64,000 nt of DNA from Synergistales bacterium (GCA_025997955.1 BNVH01000007.1:1-64000), one strand, 5' to 3'; shown: positions 34,795-44,050, counted from the stretch's first letter. Made by a program: numbers and translations. Notes: a model not told the origin generated them from the sequence alone.

Positions 34795-36409
34795 TGAGGA
34801 TACTTCCTTTCTTCTCCGCCTCTATCGCCGTTATCTGTCGCTCGTTATCGTCAATAGCGAGTCCAAGCAACATAGCCTCGTCGAAAGCGTCCGCGTAGCC
34901 TTTTTCTTTTATCTGGTCGAGCGCGGCGGTCGCGCATTCAGTTGCGCTTGCGTAGTGTTTAGTCATTTTAAGTTCCATCACCCAGATATGGCCTCTGAAC
35001 TTCACGACCATATCGGCGCGGCCTTTTCTATTATGAAGCTCTGCTTCTACGTCAAGCCCCATGCCGTAGATGTAGGACAATAACGTGGAACGGTAAATCC
35101 ACTCTCTCGCGTCTCCGTTGTATCCAGCGCGGCTTTGGGCGGCTTTTGTATAGTCGTCATAGGGGATTTTGTCGAGAAGTTTATTGAACTCGCTCTGGAC
35201 GCCAGGCGCGTTGTCGTTCACAAGAGACTCTCTGAGACGGTTTCTGGCGTTGTTTAAGTCCTCGTTATCGCCAAAGATATTTCCAATCAAAAGAGACGAC
35301 ATGGCGGTCAAGACCTCGCGGTTTGGATAATCCAAAGAGAAATCGTCTAATACACCAGGTCTTAGGCTCAAATACCCGGACTGATAGAGAAAGCTCGCGG
35401 CTGTCGCGGTCTCTATCTCGCCTGGGGCGAACGCGAAGTCGCGCGACACTTCGTAGCCTCGGAATTGCTCTACTGTGAGTTTTTTGTCTTTCATGTAGCG
35501 GGCGATAAATGAAGGGGTGCCGGACTCAAACCAGTAATTGTTGAATTCGGGGTTTTTTAGAAAACGCAGAGTGGAGAACGGGTTGTAAAGGCGGACTTCT
35601 CCGTCAAAAGAAAACCCATCGTAGTAATATCTAATTTTTTCTATAAGCTCTTCTTTGCTCATTTTCATTCCATCGGCAGCCGTGTCGATATGTTCGCTGA
35701 AATTCTCAAGAAGCTCTTCCTCTGTATATCCAAGCATGGCGGCGTATGTTTTGTCCATAGATATATCTTCCAAGTTATTCATAGCGGAAAATACGCCCAT
35801 CTTGGAAAATTTGCTTATGCCTGTGAGAAAGACGAAGCGAATAGACGCGTCCTTGGATTTTATTTGCGTATAGAAGTCGCGCAATATTGCTCTGGCCTCT
35901 TCGGCCATTCTGGGCTCGTGAAGAAAATCTAATATGGGTTTGTCGTACTCATCGATAAGCACGACAAGAGGCCCGCTCTTTGCGTAAAGCTCTCGGATGA
36001 GATTTCTCAGAGCGTCACCGGGAGAAATTTTATCTGGTATCTCAACACAGCAGTCTTCGGCCGTTTCTTTTGTTATTCTGGTCAGAGAAGCTCTGAACCC
36101 ATCTAAACCCTCGCTCGTCGTCACCTGACTGAGGTCGATTTTTATCACAGGATATGTCCTGTAGTCCGGTCTCTCAAGAAACTCCTCGGCGGCCAAGCCC
36201 TTGAAGAGTTCTTTCTTACCCGAAAACAGCGCGTCGAACGTCGATATGGTCAAAGATTTTCCGAAGCGCCGGGGACGGGAGAGAAAGTAGACCTTGCCTC
36301 TGTCGATAAGGTCTATAAGATACTTTGTTTTATCGACATAAAGATAACCGTCGTTTCTGATATCGTCGAAAGTCTGAATGCCTATTGGCAACTTTTGCAA
36401 TTTAGTCAT
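34787..36409 (-). CDS. AAA-ATPase-like / PD-(D/E)XK nuclease family protein, copy B
   Basis: 540 residues, same domains as copy A: RPRRFGKS P-loop, VVLIDEYDKPILDFL, and a C-terminal nuclease with KGRADMVVKF and ELKM. Its section at 90-200 (SQVTTSEGLDGFRASLTR and following) is its own, while its C-terminal 320 residues agree almost fully with copy C. AAGGAGG lies ahead of the ATG. Forms a two-gene unit with copy A downstream. Confidence 0.85.
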   Translation of the reverse strand: MTKLQKLPIGIQTFDDIRNDGYLYVDKTKYLIDLIDRGKVYFLSRPRRFGKSLTISTFDALFSGKKELFKGLAAEEFLERPDYRTYPVIKIDLSQVTTSEGLDGFRASLTRITKETAEDCCVEIPDKISPGDALRNLIRELYAKSGPLVVLIDEYDKPILDFLHEPRMAEEARAILRDFYTQIKSKDASIRFVFLTGISKFSKMGVFSAMNNLEDISMDKTYAAMLGYTEEELLENFSEHIDTAADGMKMSKEELIEKIRYYYDGFSFDGEVRLYNPFSTLRFLKNPEFNNYWFESGTPSFIARYMKDKKLTVEQFRGYEVSRDFAFAPGEIETATAASFLYQSGYLSLRPGVLDDFSLDYPNREVLTAMSSLLIGNIFGDNEDLNNARNRLRESLVNDNAPGVQSEFNKLLDKIPYDDYTKAAQSRAGYNGDAREWIYRSTLLSYIYGMGLDVEAELHNRKGRADMVVKFRGHIWVMELKMTKHYASATECATAALDQIKEKGYADAFDEAMLLGLAIDDNERQITAIEAEKKGSILND

Positions 36410-36439
36410 TGATGACGCCTCCTTAAAAAAGAATCCATG

Positions 36440-36466
36440 AGAATAGTATAACAGAAAGCGGCGGAC
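36440..36466 (-). promoter_or_regulatory. Extended -10 promoter of copy B
   Basis: On the minus strand TGTTATACT (TATACT at 36445-36450) lies about 35 bases before the copy B ATG. The same block, including flanking bases, recurs upstream of copy C near 40288, so the promoter was duplicated with the gene. Confidence 0.5.
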
Positions 36467-36530
36467 GCAAAAAGTTCACGCCTGCCGCTGTTTGGATCGA
36501 TCAGTGTTAGAATGATCGGAAAAACTTGGC

Positions 36531-38258
36531 TTAACGCTTCTTGAGAACGAAGCAAGCCACGAGCAGCAACGCCGCAGCGCCGAAGCCGGCGTCACAACCG
36601 CCGGAGGAATGTCTTGAAGGTGTGGGAGTGGGGGTCGGTGTAGGCGTAATTCCGGTGGCCGCGAGCTCTACTGATTTCGATGTGCCGATATATTTAGGGC
36701 TGACCCCTGCGTCAATGGAGCTCTTGTCGGCAAACTGTATAGCATAGCTGCCGGCTGGGATAGAAACCTTTCTTCCTTTGGAGTCCTCCAAGTTATCCAC
36801 ATTGATGTCAATTGAACCGTTGGCGCTTCTCGCTATAACAGGACCGTAGGACGTCGCCGACAGATCCTGCACGCTTGCGCCGCTTGAATTTTTCGCAGTG
36901 AGCCAAAGGTAGAACAATACATTCGCCGGTATAGGTTTGCCGTCCAATGTTGCGATATTGACGCGAACGATTTTCCCCTCCGAATTTAGGCCTATATCGA
37001 CCTCGGTGTTGTCGGGCACGGAGGGCGGGTTGACAGGAGGAGTGGGAGTCGGATTTGGGTTGACAGGGTCGACCGGGTCGATTGGGATTGGGTCGACCGG
37101 GTCGATTGGATCGACAGGGTCAACCGGGTCGGGATTCTCTGCCGTGACTTTGACCATGACCGGCGAGGTGTAAAAGAAACTACCTTCGTCATCCATAAAG
37201 ACAAATGTAAGATTAGTCGTCCCGACCTTAAGCCCGCTGAGAATAAGATTGAACGCCCCTCTGCCATTACTCCAATCAGTACCGACGATAGAACCATCTG
37301 ATGCGACAAAAGGCCTTACGCCGTTATCGTTAAAGTTTATCTGGTAGCCGTCTCCGAGAGTGATCGGAATCTCCTTTTCTTCGCCGACGGTTAAGCTGAC
37401 GTCAACGAATCCGCTCACAACGTCGTCCTTTTGCGTGGCGACATGGAACCACCAGCGATAATACACTTCTGCGCCATTCTCTCTCAAGCGAAAATCCAAT
37501 CTGATCCTTTTAACTTCAGACGGATTTGCGCCTGCGTATGTTACGTTAGCGGACACAGTGTCTCCCTCGTTAAAGCTCGTCCACTCTGTACGGCCAAGCT
37601 GATAGCTTTTGGCCGAGTAATATGTAAGTCTGTATCTGCCCGAGTTTGGGGCGGCGACTGCCACCGAGGGGTTAGACGCGACGACAGTCCTAAAGATCAC
37701 CGAATCGGCGCCGGTCTCAACATAGGGGATACACGTCTTGATCTGCTCAGAGTGCGTGCGGAAAATAGGGAATGTCCCAGCGCCATTATCAGATACATTA
37801 TCGCCGTCTATAAACCATTCATACGATCTTCCATTCAAGCCGCTATCAGCGCTTCTTTGGAAATACAGCCGTCGAATATTATTGTCAACCGCAGGGGTGA
37901 AAGGGGCAAATTCCACCCAATCGTATCCCGGCGCGCTGTACGACCTGAAAACATCAAAGGTTTTGGTTTCATTTGTAACTTCATGTCTCTCGCCTTTTGC
38001 GTCATAATAGCGATACGTACCGTTCGCTATAGTCAATTCTCCTCTGGACATTTCGTCCATGCTGGTCTCAACAGTGCTATATTCCAACCAAAAATTGATG
38101 CGCGTGAAAGCCGCGCCGCCATAAACCGGCTTGCCTTCGGCGAGATATGTGGATGATTCGTGAGTTATATAGGGAACCGATAAACTTGCCCCTGCCGCAC
38201 CGATTAACCCGCATAGCGCAAAACCTACTAACAACAAACCCACTAAAAACTTCTTCAT
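36531..38258 (-). CDS. Secreted protein with Synergist-CTERM sorting signal
   Basis: 575 residues from the ATG at 38258, which has GAGGAG upstream and opens a Sec signal (MKKFLVGLLLVGFALCGLIG, then AGAS). The ectodomain is beta-rich with several repeats of 80-100 residues, one of which (LILSGLKVGTTNLTFVF) resembles Big/Ig-like folds. A linker of Pro-Val-Asp and Pro-Ile-Asp repeats and a Thr-Pro repeat follow. The end has SSGGCDAGFGAAALLLVACF and then LKKR: a Cys-containing motif, one membrane helix and a basic tail, as in Synergist-CTERM proteins. By analogy with other CTERM systems the tail would be cleaved and the protein held at the cell surface. The ligand or role is unknown. Inserted between two paralogous nuclease genes. 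Confidence 0.85.
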   Translation of the reverse strand: MKKFLVGLLLVGFALCGLIGAAGASLSVPYITHESSTYLAEGKPVYGGAAFTRINFWLEYSTVETSMDEMSRGELTIANGTYRYYDAKGERHEVTNETKTFDVFRSYSAPGYDWVEFAPFTPAVDNNIRRLYFQRSADSGLNGRSYEWFIDGDNVSDNGAGTFPIFRTHSEQIKTCIPYVETGADSVIFRTVVASNPSVAVAAPNSGRYRLTYYSAKSYQLGRTEWTSFNEGDTVSANVTYAGANPSEVKRIRLDFRLRENGAEVYYRWWFHVATQKDDVVSGFVDVSLTVGEEKEIPITLGDGYQINFNDNGVRPFVASDGSIVGTDWSNGRGAFNLILSGLKVGTTNLTFVFMDDEGSFFYTSPVMVKVTAENPDPVDPVDPIDPVDPIPIDPVDPVNPNPTPTPPVNPPSVPDNTEVDIGLNSEGKIVRVNIATLDGKPIPANVLFYLWLTAKNSSGASVQDLSATSYGPVIARSANGSIDINVDNLEDSKGRKVSIPAGSYAIQFADKSSIDAGVSPKYIGTSKSVELAATGITPTPTPTPTPSRHSSGGCDAGFGAAALLLVACFVLKKR

Positions 38259-38359
38259 AAATAAATCACTCCTCTCAAAATTAAAAACCAAACAAAACTC
38301 GCGGACTGCTGACACATGTTTTTTAATTCCCGTGGATTATTCGCCTCCCTCAAAAACAA

Positions 38360-38401
38360 AAAAGCGGCGCGAAGGGTCTGTTAAAACCCCTCACGCCGCT
38401 G
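38360..38401 (-). terminator. Terminator between copy C and the surface protein gene
   Basis: On the minus strand AGCGGCGTGAGGGG, a short loop and CCCTTCGCGCCGCT form a long stem followed by TTTTTTG. It lies past copy C (and past the heptamer repeat), and so ends that transcript before the surface protein gene. Confidence 0.75.
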
Positions 38402-38458
38402 TGCGCACATACCAAAACCCGCCGCTGGAAAAAATTTCCCCGACGAGATAAAATTTAG

Positions 38459-38556
38459 CGCTTGTCGCTTGTCGCTTGTCGCTTGTCGCTTGTCGCTTGT
38501 CGCTTGTCGCTTGTCGCTTGTCGCTTGTCGCTTGTCGCTTGTCGCTTGTCGCTTGT
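38459..38556. repeat. Perfect tandem repeat, 14 copies of CGCTTGT
   Basis: 98 bases made of 14 exact copies of the heptamer CGCTTGT (ACAAGCG on the other strand), with no sequence differences. It lies in the 238-base gap between the copy C stop (38639) and the terminator at 38360. No reading frame of interest crosses it. The rest of the gap, 38557-38638, is AT-rich and empty. Confidence 0.95.
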
Positions 38557-38638
38557 CATTGTATTAAAGTTTGTCATTTAATGTCACCCGCTAAAACACT
38601 TAATTTTGTTTTAATCATTATACACTAAAACGTGTTTT

Positions 38639-40255
38639 TTATATATACGTCGTCTTTCTTTCATATTTTATCGCCGTTATCTGCCGCTCGCCGTCGTCAA
38701 TAGCGAGTCCAAGCAACATAGCCTCGTCGAAACTGTCAGCGTAGCCTTTTTCTTTTATCTGGTCGAGCGCGGCGGCCGCGCACTCTGTGGCGCTTGCGTA
38801 ATGTTTTGTCATTTTAAGTTCCATCACCCAGATGTGGCCCCTGAACTTCACGACCATATCGGCGCGACCCTTTCTATTATGAAGCTCTGCTTCTACGTCA
38901 AGCCCCATGCCGTAGATGTAGGAAAGCAAAGTGGAGCGGTAAATCCACTCTCTCGCGTCTCCGTTGTATCCAGCGCGGCCTTGGGCGGCTTTTGTGTAGT
39001 CGTCATAGGGAATTTTGTCGAGAAGTTTATTGAACTCGCTCTGGACACTGGGCGCGTTGTCGTTCACAAGAGACTCTCTGAGACGATTTCTGGCGCTGTT
39101 TAAGTCCTCGTTATCGCCAAAGATATTCCCAATCAAAAGAGACGACATGGCAGTCAAGACCTCGCGGTTTGGATAATCCAAAGAGAAATCGTCTAATACG
39201 CCAGGTCTTAAGCTCAAATACCCGGACTGATAGAGAAAGCTCGCGGCTGTCGCAGTCTCTATCTCGCCAGGGGCGAACGCGAAGTCGCGCGACACTTCAT
39301 AGCCTCTGAATTGCTCTACTGTGAGTTTCTTGTCCTTCATGTAGCGAGCGATAAATGAAGGGGTGCCGGACTCGAACCAGTAGTTGTTGAATTCGGGGTT
39401 TTTTAGAAAACGCAGAGTGGAGAACGGGTTGTAAAGACGGACTTCTCCGTCAAAAGAAAACCCATCGTAGTAATATCTAATTTTTTCTATAAGCTCTTCT
39501 TTATTCATTTTCATTTCATCGGCAGCCGTGTCGATATGTTCGCTGAAATTCTCAAGAAGCTCTTCCTCTGTATATCCAAGCATGGCGGCGTATGTTTTGT
39601 CCATAGATATATCTTCCAAGTTATTCATAGCGGAAAATACGCCCATCTTAGAAAATTTGCTTATGCCTGTGAGAAAGACAAAACACGTCGAGGAGTCCTC
39701 GGCTTTTATCTGGGTGTAAAAATCTCGCAAGAAACCTCTGATTTCCTCCGCTTTGGCAGGACTGTGAAAAACGTCCAATATCGGTTTATCGTATTCGTCT
39801 ACCAAAACGGCGACCGAGCCATGCTTGCGCGCCGTATTCACGATAATATCACCCAATATGTCGTGAGGGGCGCCTGTGGGCATATCTATATCGTTGCGCT
39901 CGGCGCTTCTTTTAAGCTGTTTGATTAAAGACACGGTCATGGCTTCAATACCCTGACTCGCCGCTATTGTGCTCATATCCAATCTGATGACGGGGTGAAC
40001 CTTATATTCGGCACGCTCAAAAAACTCCTCGGCGGCCAAGCCCTTGAATAATTCTTTTTTACCCGAAAACAGCGCGTCGAACGTCGATATCGTCAAAGAT
40101 TTTCCAAAGCGCCGGGGGCGGGAGAGAAAATAGACCTTACCTCTATCAATAAGGTCTATAAGATATTTAGTTTTATCGACATAAAGATAACCGTCGTTTC
40201 TGATGTCGTCGAAAGTCTGAATGCCTACGGGCAACTTTTGCAATTTAGCCATCAA
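38639..40255 (-). CDS. AAA-ATPase-like / PD-(D/E)XK nuclease family protein, copy C
   Basis: 538 residues, same layout: P-loop RPRRFGKS, VAVLVDEYDKPILDVF, and nuclease motifs KGRADMVVKF and ELKM. The section from about 80 to 200 (AEYKVHPVIRLDMSTIAASQ and on) differs from copies A and B; the part from about 205 is nearly the same as in copy B. It differs in its last dozen residues (IKYERKTTYI). AAAGGAGG precedes the start. Separated from copy B by the surface protein gene, which suggests that insertion or duplication split a tandem array. Confidence 0.85.
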   Translation of the reverse strand: MMAKLQKLPVGIQTFDDIRNDGYLYVDKTKYLIDLIDRGKVYFLSRPRRFGKSLTISTFDALFSGKKELFKGLAAEEFFERAEYKVHPVIRLDMSTIAASQGIEAMTVSLIKQLKRSAERNDIDMPTGAPHDILGDIIVNTARKHGSVAVLVDEYDKPILDVFHSPAKAEEIRGFLRDFYTQIKAEDSSTCFVFLTGISKFSKMGVFSAMNNLEDISMDKTYAAMLGYTEEELLENFSEHIDTAADEMKMNKEELIEKIRYYYDGFSFDGEVRLYNPFSTLRFLKNPEFNNYWFESGTPSFIARYMKDKKLTVEQFRGYEVSRDFAFAPGEIETATAASFLYQSGYLSLRPGVLDDFSLDYPNREVLTAMSSLLIGNIFGDNEDLNSARNRLRESLVNDNAPSVQSEFNKLLDKIPYDDYTKAAQGRAGYNGDAREWIYRSTLLSYIYGMGLDVEAELHNRKGRADMVVKFRGHIWVMELKMTKHYASATECAAAALDQIKEKGYADSFDEAMLLGLAIDDGERQITAIKYERKTTYI

Positions 40256-40280
40256 TATAGCCTCCTTTGAAAAAGACTTT

Positions 40281-40306
40281 TGAGTATAGTATAACAGGAA
40301 GCGAGC
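40281..40306 (-). promoter_or_regulatory. Extended -10 promoter of copy C
   Basis: TGTTATACT on the minus strand (TATACT at 40288-40293), about 35 bases before the copy C start, flanked by bases closely matching those upstream of copy B. Confidence 0.5.
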
Positions 40307-40405
40307 GTCTTATTATTCTGAAAAATGGTACAATGATAATATGCGTTATAAATACAAATATAAAAATAAATTCTAAAAAGTTACGAAAAGCGGTGGCCAA
40401 AATTC

Positions 40406-41620
40406 ATGAAGATAATCGACATTTTAGAAATTAACCGCGGCGGCGCAAAAATTCTTGTAGAGGACTCGTCGGCGCTTTTCCATCCGTCGGGCGGCGGACA
40501 GCCCGGCGACACTGGGACAATACAGGGCGTCGAAAGCTCCAATTTTCGAGCCGGCGTTCTTGACACGCTCAAAAACAAAGAGCTCGGCGATTCCAACACG
40601 TTTATTCTGGACATCGCCATAAAATCAGGGCAACCCGAAAAAGGCATGGAACTGACGGCTCAGGTTGACGCGGCGCGAAACCGCGTTCTGTCGCGTATGC
40701 ACACAGCTCAGCATATATTCTCACGCATCCAAGAAGCCGGCTCAGATAAAGCGAGCCAAACACCTCAGACCACCAAGGTCAATCTGGGTACGGAAGAAAG
40801 TTCTATAAGTATCCGATATGACGGAAACCTGACGTGGGAGTCGCTCTTTGCCGCCGAGGAAAAAACCAACGAGATTATAGCCGACCATAGGAAGATAACA
40901 TCATCCGTCATGTCACGAGAGGAAGCTGAAAAACTTCCGGGGCTCGACGCCAAGTGGGACAGAATAAAAGACGAGTCCGTCACAGTCGTCAGTATAGAGG
41001 GCATAGACACAATGGCATGCGCCGGAACGCATGTTTCAGACTCTGGTGATATAGAGAGTTTTCTCGTTACGGGTTTTAACGGTTCGGCTCCCGATTGGGA
41101 GGTGCGCTTCACGGTTCACGCCTCGCGACTCACCGAGTACGGGCGCAGAATGCGCGAGCTGTTGCGCGAGGTTGGGTGTAGACCTGATCAGATAAGGGAC
41201 GTGTTTTTGAGGCAAAGAACTGAAAACGACGCTCTTAGAACCGCTCTTGACAAAGCGCGCGCCTTTATATCCATACCTTGGGAAGAGCGAAAAATCGGCG
41301 CGACTAAACTCACACTTTACATAGCCATGATACCGGGCATGTCCAAGGATTTGATGACCACGCCGGCCAAAAGCTGTGTGGCGGAACATCCCGACTCTCT
41401 TTGTCTCGTCCTTTTGCCGGAGAATGACATAGCCTCGCCTTTTCCGTTCTTGCTATTGCGCGGGGCGGAGCTCAATGTGGACTTATCGGGATTTATAAAA
41501 AAGCGCCCGGAGATAGAAGCGCGGGGCGGCGGAAAGCCCGATTGGCAAAACGGCGTCACGACGCAGCGCTCTTTGTCAGTGTGGCTAACGGCTATTGAAA
41601 GTTTTTTATCATTAAGTTAA
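40406..41620 (+). CDS. Alanyl-tRNA editing protein, AlaX-like long form
   Basis: 404 residues. Trans-editing enzyme that removes mischarged amino acid (serine or glycine) from tRNA-Ala. The zinc site is HTAQH (His99, His103) and CAGTH (Cys205, His209), the two hallmark motifs of AlaX and the AlaRS editing domain. The beginning FHPSGGGQPGDTGTI is the tRNA-binding loop of the family. The last 150 residues resemble the DHHA1/C-Ala region, with a putative coiled segment (FLRQRTENDALRTALDKARA). It is followed by fba after 27 bases. Confidence 0.85.
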   Translation: MKIIDILEINRGGAKILVEDSSALFHPSGGGQPGDTGTIQGVESSNFRAGVLDTLKNKELGDSNTFILDIAIKSGQPEKGMELTAQVDAARNRVLSRMHTAQHIFSRIQEAGSDKASQTPQTTKVNLGTEESSISIRYDGNLTWESLFAAEEKTNEIIADHRKITSSVMSREEAEKLPGLDAKWDRIKDESVTVVSIEGIDTMACAGTHVSDSGDIESFLVTGFNGSAPDWEVRFTVHASRLTEYGRRMRELLREVGCRPDQIRDVFLRQRTENDALRTALDKARAFISIPWEERKIGATKLTLYIAMIPGMSKDLMTTPAKSCVAEHPDSLCLVLLPENDIASPFPFLLLRGAELNVDLSGFIKKRPEIEARGGGKPDWQNGVTTQRSLSVWLTAIESFLSLS

Positions 41621-41647
41621 GACTAAGTTAAATTAGGAGGTTTTACT

Positions 41648-42700
41648 GTGTCAGAAAAAATTACGAAATTGTTGGGTAAGGACGCAAAGGATCTATTAGA
41701 GCACAAATGCAAGGTGAGCGCGAGCTCTCTGTCTTTGCCGGGGCCGGACTTTATTGATAGGGTGTGGAGCGTGTCGGACAGGTCGATTCCCGTTTTACGC
41801 TCTCTTTCGGCTCTCTATGGACACGGACGTCTTGCCGGCACCGGCTATATCTCTATTCTCCCAGTAGACCAAGGCATAGAGCACTCCGCCGGGGCGTCTT
41901 TTGCGCCAAACCCGGTCTATTTCGACCCGGAGAACATCGTAAAGTTGGCCATAGAGGCCGGCTGCAACGGCGTGGCCAGCACGCTTGGAGTCTTAGGCGC
42001 CGTGGCCCGCAAATACGCTCACAAAATCCCGTTCATCCTGAAAGTAAACCACAACGAGCTCCTCACCTACCCGGAAAAACACGACCAAGTCCTTTTTGCC
42101 TCTATCGACCAGGCATGGGACATGGGCGCCGTGGCAGTGGGCGCTACTATATATTTTGGATCCGACGAGTCCACGCGGCAGATTCAGGAGATATCGAGGG
42201 CATTCAAGTACGCGCATAGCCTCGGCCTCGCCACGATTCTATGGTGCTACCTGCGCAACAACGCCTTTAAGACAAAGGAAAAAGACTATCACGTATCGGC
42301 GGACCTGACCGGACAGGCCAACCACATAGGTACGACGATAGAAGCCGACATCATAAAACAGAAGCTGCCCGAGAACAACGGCGGCTATACGGCTCTTTCG
42401 TACGGTAAGACATCTTCTAAGGTCTACAGCGACCTCACGACAGACCACCCCATCGACCTCACGCGATACCAGGTTTTGTGCTGCTACGCCGGACGCGCTG
42501 GGCTTATCAACTCAGGCGGAGCGTCAGGCGGCGAGACGGACTTGGCCGAGGCCGTAAGAACGGCTGTCATCAACAAGCGCGCGGGCGGCACGGGCCTCAT
42601 AATGGGACGCAAAGCATTTCAACGCCCGATGAAAGACGGCGTGGAGATAATAAACGCCGTTCAAGATGTCTATTTGGATAAGGACGTAACTATAGCGTAG
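41648..42700 (+). CDS. fbaB: Class I fructose-bisphosphate aldolase, FbaB/DhnA type
   Basis: 350 residues, equal to the E. coli FbaB length. GTG start preceded by AGGAGG. The Schiff-base Lys is most likely Lys237 in ADIIKQKLP, and LPVDQGIEHS and SGGASGGETDLAEA are typical of the family's phosphate sites. Acts in glycolysis or gluconeogenesis on fructose 1,6-bisphosphate. The terminator at 42709 lies right after the stop. Confidence 0.92.
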   Translation: MSEKITKLLGKDAKDLLEHKCKVSASSLSLPGPDFIDRVWSVSDRSIPVLRSLSALYGHGRLAGTGYISILPVDQGIEHSAGASFAPNPVYFDPENIVKLAIEAGCNGVASTLGVLGAVARKYAHKIPFILKVNHNELLTYPEKHDQVLFASIDQAWDMGAVAVGATIYFGSDESTRQIQEISRAFKYAHSLGLATILWCYLRNNAFKTKEKDYHVSADLTGQANHIGTTIEADIIKQKLPENNGGYTALSYGKTSSKVYSDLTTDHPIDLTRYQVLCCYAGRAGLINSGGASGGETDLAEAVRTAVINKRAGGTGLIMGRKAFQRPMKDGVEIINAVQDVYLDKDVTIA

Positions 42701-42708
42701 ATTTGGCG

Positions 42709-42740
42709 TAGGGGCGCGAGGTTATTCGCGCCCTATTTTT
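42709..42740. terminator. Terminator of fbaB inside the end of folC
   Basis: GTAGGGGCGCGA, a loop of about 6 bases and TCGCGCCCTA are followed by TTTTT on the plus strand. The hairpin covers the stop codon of the convergent folC gene. It is one of the GTAGGG-type palindromes seen elsewhere in the window. Confidence 0.7.
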
Positions 42741-44050
42741 CCCCTCACGTGTCCGATGAGATACAGACTGCCACAGACCAATACAACGTCGTTGTCCTCT
42801 GTTTTATCAAGGGCGCGCGCTATGGCGTCAGTGGGGTTGTCGAACGCGTTGAGTCGCCCGTCGGTTTTATTTCGCCACACGAATTTTGAAGCGGCCTCCG
42901 CGAGAGCCTGGGCTTTTAGGCTTCGTTCCATACCCGGCACGCATGTCGGATAAAAAGACATGTTTTTTGATATTCCGTTCAGCGTCTCAAGGCACGCCGG
43001 ATAGTCTTTATCCTTCATCACACCGTAGACGACGCCGATTTTTTTGTCTCCCCATAGGTCTTTGGCGCTCTCCGATAGCTTTGTCACGCCGTCCGTGTTA
43101 TGCCCCCCGTCAAGAACCAACATAGGACGACCGCGCCTCAAAATTTCAAGCCGCCCCGGCCAAGCGGCGTTTTTCATACCGTCCCTTATGGTGTTTTCCG
43201 AATGGCGCGGAAATTTTTCTAACAGGCAGGAAATAGCCAACATAGCCAAAGACGCGTTGCTCGCCTGATAGCGTCCTATAAGCCTTATGCCGACTTCTTT
43301 TAAACTGAGCAAACGAGACGCGAAATCGAAAACACAACCGTCCTCCGAGAAGTACGCGTCTGAAAGCGCGACGTCCTCCGAGACGATAAATGGCAATGCT
43401 CCCACGTCCGCGCAAAATTTACGGAATAGGGGAATCAGAGCAAGATTATCGCCAAGGTAGCAAGCCGGAACATGAGGGCGTACAACGGCAAATTTTTCGC
43501 CGGCTATTTTTTCTATCGTGTCGCCTAAGTACTCCGTATGGTCAATCGAAATAGAAGCTACGACGGAACAAACTACGTCACTCAGCAAATTTGTGGCGTC
43601 AAGCCTGCCGCCCAAGCCAGCTTCGATAACGGCAAAATCGACATGCTCCTCCCGCGCCAACAAAAACGCGGTCGCCGTCACGAGCTCAAAATAAGAAGGC
43701 GGGTCTTGGCGCAAAAATTCGTCACCTGACAGTTTTTCAGTAACGGTCAAAGCTACCGACATCCACCGCTCCGCCGACAAGGGCGCGCCGTCAATCAAGA
43801 GCCTCTCCCCGGGGCTTTCGAGATGAGGGCTGGTGTAGAGAGCCGTTTTGTAGCCGGCCGCCTGAAATACGGAGGCCAAAAACGCGCATGTCGAGCCCTT
43901 GCCGTTTGTTCCGACGACATGAACAGATGGGTAAGCCCCCTCCGGGTTATCCAATAGCGACAGAAGACGCGTCGCGCGATCAAGCCCAGGGCGTATACCG
44001 GGCGAAGCGCAACGACTGAACAAAGACTCTACATCGTCGAAGGAAACCAT
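42722..44050 (-). CDS. folC: Folylpolyglutamate synthase / dihydrofolate synthase
   Basis: 442 residues of the Mur-ligase-like family. The P-loop is VGTNGKGST at about 46-54, with YTSPHLESPGERL following. The catalytic-domain phrase SISIDHTEYLGDTIEKIAGEK contains the metal-binding His, and LDGGHNTDG marks the C-terminal domain. Adds glutamates to reduced folates; whether it also makes dihydrofolate cannot be read here. It stands alone and converges on fbaB. Confidence 0.93.
   Translation of the reverse strand: MVSFDDVESLFSRCASPGIRPGLDRATRLLSLLDNPEGAYPSVHVVGTNGKGSTCAFLASVFQAAGYKTALYTSPHLESPGERLLIDGAPLSAERWMSVALTVTEKLSGDEFLRQDPPSYFELVTATAFLLAREEHVDFAVIEAGLGGRLDATNLLSDVVCSVVASISIDHTEYLGDTIEKIAGEKFAVVRPHVPACYLGDNLALIPLFRKFCADVGALPFIVSEDVALSDAYFSEDGCVFDFASRLLSLKEVGIRLIGRYQASNASLAMLAISCLLEKFPRHSENTIRDGMKNAAWPGRLEILRRGRPMLVLDGGHNTDGVTKLSESAKDLWGDKKIGVVYGVMKDKDYPACLETLNGISKNMSFYPTCVPGMERSLKAQALAEAASKFVWRNKTDGRLNAFDNPTDAIARALDKTEDNDVVLVCGSLYLIGHVRGKIGRE

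Noticed and set aside
37431..38156. Long rightward frame of 241 codons
   Set aside because: It lies opposite the surface protein gene, which has signal peptide, ribosome binding site and C-terminal tail; the antisense frame has no family features.
38459..38556. CRISPR array
   Set aside because: The units are 7 bases long, perfectly adjacent and have no spacers.
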